7,156 nucleotides of DNA, from positions 1 through 7,156 of the forward strand of contig JBDRLD010000075.1 of NCBI GenBank assembly GCA_043813445.1, in the 5' to 3' direction. Shown piece after piece: positions 5,821 to 7,156 of this stretch (positions are counted from its first letter, which is position 1; every line of letters starts with the position of its first letter). The position numbers and the translations under genes are program-made. This DNA comes from JBDRLD01 sp043813445 (GTDB taxonomy: Bacteria; Patescibacteriota; Patescibacteriia; JACPHY01). Under the pieces are notes generated by a model, which saw nothing but the letters and a program-made list of their open reading frames with translations, did no database searches and was not told the DNA's origin.

Positions 5821-5826
5821 CCTCCT
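5821..5826 (-). promoter_or_regulatory. Strong Shine-Dalgarno that fixes the start at 5815
   Basis: On the minus strand AGGAGG (5826-5821) precedes ATG 5815 with the five-base spacer AAGTG. It decides between ATG 5815 and the upstream in-frame ATG 5902, which has no comparable site. It also shows that this genome uses Shine-Dalgarno initiation for at least some genes. Confidence 0.85.
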
Positions 5827-5892
5827 TGTCCCTATTTGAAAGGACTACTGGATCGACCCTTTCGGGCCACTCGCCCACTTGCGGGCACTCAA

Positions 5893-5921
5893 TGTTTACC
5901 ATGCGAAATATGCAGCGTCAA
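5893..5921 (-). promoter_or_regulatory. Possible promoter of the minus-strand unknown gene
   Basis: TTGACG (5921-5916, five of six) is followed after 17 bases by TAAACA (5898-5893), only three of six. Transcription would start near 5886, leaving a leader of about 70 bases. In that leader GCCC/GGGC (around 5871-5884) and CCC-GAAA-GGG (around 5859-5868) could form two small hairpins ahead of the ribosome site. Confidence 0.3.
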
Positions 5922-5950
5922 GCGGGCTGACGGCGTGGCGCGCATGGGGC

Positions 5951-5959
5951 TGCTATGAT
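5951..5959 (+). promoter_or_regulatory. Extended -10 promoter of holA
   Basis: TGCTATGAT (5951-5959) is an extended -10 element: TG, one base, then TATGAT, five of six. It ends eight bases before the holA ATG at 5968, so transcription should begin within a base or two of the start codon. The bases between (GCGGGTGT) hold no clear Shine-Dalgarno. This points to a leaderless holA mRNA. Confidence 0.45.
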
Positions 5960-5967
5960 GCGGGTGT

Positions 5968-6948
5968 ATGGTGATTTTCCTCCACGGTGACGACACGTTC
6001 CGGTCGCGCGAGAAGCTCCGCGCGCTGAAGGAGCGGTTCCTGAAAGAGGTCGACCCATCGGGATCGAACCTCGTTATTCTTGACGGCGCGAAGGCATCCG
6101 CGTCAGATATTTGGGGCGCGATTGCCGCACAGAGTTTTCTCGTGCGGAAGCGAATGGTCGTCATTGAAGAGGCGGCCCGACAACGCAGTGCGCAGGATGA
6201 AACAGTCACACTACTGAACAAAATCCCCGATGACGTCATAGTGGTCTTCTGGGAATCGACCTCCTGCGCAAAACCGAAAAAGGCGGACGTATTGGTGAAG
6301 CACCTCCTGAAAGAAAAGTTGGCGCAAGAGTTCACACCACTCACCAGCGCAGCGCTGGAGCGCTGGGCGAACGCGTATGCAAAGGGATGTGGTACATCTT
6401 TTGAGCATGGTGCATGCCGCGAACTCTGCGCTGTCGTGGGTGCCAACCTCTGGCGGATGAGCCGAGAGATTGAAAAGCTTCGCGATGCCGCATCCCAAAA
6501 TCCCCCACCTCTTCCAGATGGTGGTGCGGGACAGATCACAACGCAACTGATCCGTGTGCATGTGGATGTTGCAACGCATGATGATATCTTCGCATTCGTC
6601 GACGCGCTTGGACGCGGTGACATGCGGGCTTCGCTCGCTGAACTCCGGAAGCTCGAATCAACCAGCGCGGATCCACAGTACCTCGTCACCATGATCGCGC
6701 GCCAACTTCGTCTCCTCGCCATGACCGCAGACTGCATCGAACGCGGCACTCCGCACGCAGACATTGCCACGATCATTGGCACACACCCATTTGTCACGAA
6801 GAAGCTCATCGCACAAGCACGAAATACATCACTCACAAAACTCCGCGCACTCGCACCAAAGCTCCTTGAACTCGACCGCAAGTTGAAGTCCTCGAAGGCA
6901 CCTCGACAGGCACTCCTTGAACTTTTTTGCATCGAGGCAACTTCGTAG
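5968..6948 (+). CDS. holA: DNA polymerase III delta subunit (clamp loader)
   Basis: 326 residues, the usual size. HolA is the clamp-loader subunit that binds and opens the beta sliding clamp at primer-template ends. Seen: an N-terminal AAA+-like domain without a P-loop, as is normal for delta (about 1-120), opening MVIFLHGDDTFRSREKL and including SFLVRKRMVVIEEA (56-69) and DDVIVVFWES (88-97); a lid domain (about 121-173) ending in LWRMSREIEKLRDAA, the family's conserved REIEKL helix; a collar domain (about 190-326) with HDDIFAFVDALGRGD, PQYLVTMIARQLRLL and GTHPFVTKKLIAQA. Residues about 175-189 (ASQNPPPLPDGGAGQ) are an extra loop between lid and collar, encoded by a palindromic stretch. The start is the first ATG and matches the family N-terminus. 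holA stands alone as a transcription unit, and its stop is TAG. Confidence 0.94.
   Translation: MVIFLHGDDTFRSREKLRALKERFLKEVDPSGSNLVILDGAKASASDIWGAIAAQSFLVRKRMVVIEEAARQRSAQDETVTLLNKIPDDVIVVFWESTSCAKPKKADVLVKHLLKEKLAQEFTPLTSAALERWANAYAKGCGTSFEHGACRELCAVVGANLWRMSREIEKLRDAASQNPPPLPDGGAGQITTQLIRVHVDVATHDDIFAFVDALGRGDMRASLAELRKLESTSADPQYLVTMIARQLRLLAMTADCIERGTPHADIATIIGTHPFVTKKLIAQARNTSLTKLRALAPKLLELDRKLKSSKAPRQALLELFCIEATS
6496..6532 (+). repeat. Palindromic stretch inside holA, in frame
   Basis: The DNA runs AAAATCCCCCACCTCTTCC and continues to GGTGGTGCGGGA; CCACC and GGTGG can pair around TCTTCCAGAT, with TCCC and GGGA outside. It encodes the Pro/Gly-rich loop QNPPPLPDGGAG, which ordinary HolA proteins lack. 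Its opening resembles the minus strand of the polA repeat (AAATCCCCACCCCACCT), so it may be a worn copy of that repeat kept in frame. Confidence 0.4.
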
Positions 6949-6963
6949 ATACGGATCGGAACA

Positions 6964-7037
6964 GAAAGCTGATGATGCGGATATGCGGATGGGGGATACG
7001 GATAGGAGGGGAAAGCTGATGATGCGGATATGCGGAT
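6964..7037. repeat. 27-base direct repeat after holA
   Basis: The same 27 bases, opening GAAAGCTGATGATGCGGATA and ending TGCGGAT, occur at 6964-6990 and 7011-7037. The 20-base spacer between is itself a variant (GGGGGATACGGATAGGAGGG) built on GGATA. The two copies are identical. With only two units and such a short spacer this is not a CRISPR array; it looks like a GGAT-rich intergenic repeat. Confidence 0.8.
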
Positions 7038-7069
7038 CAGAAAAAACCCAAAGCGCTGGAATACGAAAA

Positions 7070-7107
7070 ACGACTCCGGGCGGAGTCGTGTTTGGTTTTA
7101 ATTTTTT
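7070..7107 (+). terminator. Intrinsic terminator of holA
   Basis: ACGACTCC (7070-7077) and GGAGTCGT (7082-7089) form a perfect eight-base stem with a GGGC loop. GTTTGGTTTTAATTTTTT follows. A run of A before the stem means it could also work on the minus strand. It closes the holA unit 120 bases after its stop. Confidence 0.85.
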
Positions 7108-7132
7108 GTAAATTTTTTACATCTAGCGGAAT

Positions 7133-7152
7133 AAACACCCCGAAGGGGTTTT
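7133..7152 (-). terminator. Terminator-like hairpin, probably for a gene beyond the edge
   Basis: On the minus strand ACCCC-TTC-GGGGT forms a tight stem, which can be read as CCC closing a C(UUCG)G tetraloop, and is followed by GTTTATTCC. It stands after the holA terminator and could end a convergent minus-strand gene to the right of the window. On the plus strand the same hairpin is followed by TTTTG. Direction is uncertain. Confidence 0.4.
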
Positions 7153-7156
7153 GCGT

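Noticed and set aside
5816..5902. 29-codon N-terminal extension of the unknown gene from ATG 5902
   Set aside because: ATG 5815 has a perfect AGGAGG at five bases; the extension overlaps the likely promoter and has no ribosome site.
5889..6932. 347-codon open frame antisense to holA
   Set aside because: Its Ser/Arg/Ala-rich, low-complexity composition is typical of an antisense shadow of a GC-rich gene; holA on the other strand has clear family motifs.
6964..7037. CRISPR array
   Set aside because: Only two units, and the 20-base spacer is itself a variant of the repeat; no cas genes are nearby.

Overview
The window looks like a piece of a Patescibacteria (CPR) genome of moderate to high GC. 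This rests on the style of three proteins: a PolA with a degenerate proofreading domain, a HolA that opens with a GDDTFRSREKL block, and a secreted lamin-tail-domain protein with a long Asp/Gly-rich tail. Short palindromic and GGAT-type repeats fill the spaces between genes. The assignment is by family resemblance, not by a phylogenetic marker.

Layout from left to right. Positions 1-797 (minus strand) hold the 5' part of a secreted lamin-tail-domain protein that runs off the left edge. Positions 798-1331 hold no gene but carry two GC-rich palindromic elements with GTAGGGGCG-type ends. A near-consensus sigma70-type promoter (1332-1360) then opens a roughly 480-base stretch without a convincing protein. 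That stretch is packed with hairpins and closed by a strong intrinsic terminator (1806-1849). It is the best candidate here for an undescribed structured RNA. polA follows (1876-4587), and its last codons and stop lie inside a palindromic repeat. After a repeat mosaic and a two-way terminator (4680-4709) comes a convergent minus-strand gene of unknown function (4907-5815). Its reading frame continues past an amber codon for another 60 codons, up to a TGA that sits just before the terminator. holA (5968-6948) is divergent from it, and is followed by a 27-base direct repeat and two terminator-like hairpins.

How the genes relate: polA and holA both serve chromosome replication and repair. PolA is a 5' nuclease plus polymerase for gap filling and Okazaki processing; HolA is the clamp-loader delta subunit. 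They are separate transcription units. Each has a -10-like hexamer ending exactly 8 bases before its ATG, so both mRNAs may be leaderless or nearly so. The unknown minus-strand gene instead has a textbook Shine-Dalgarno site. The lamin-tail protein is probably exported and has no evident link to replication.
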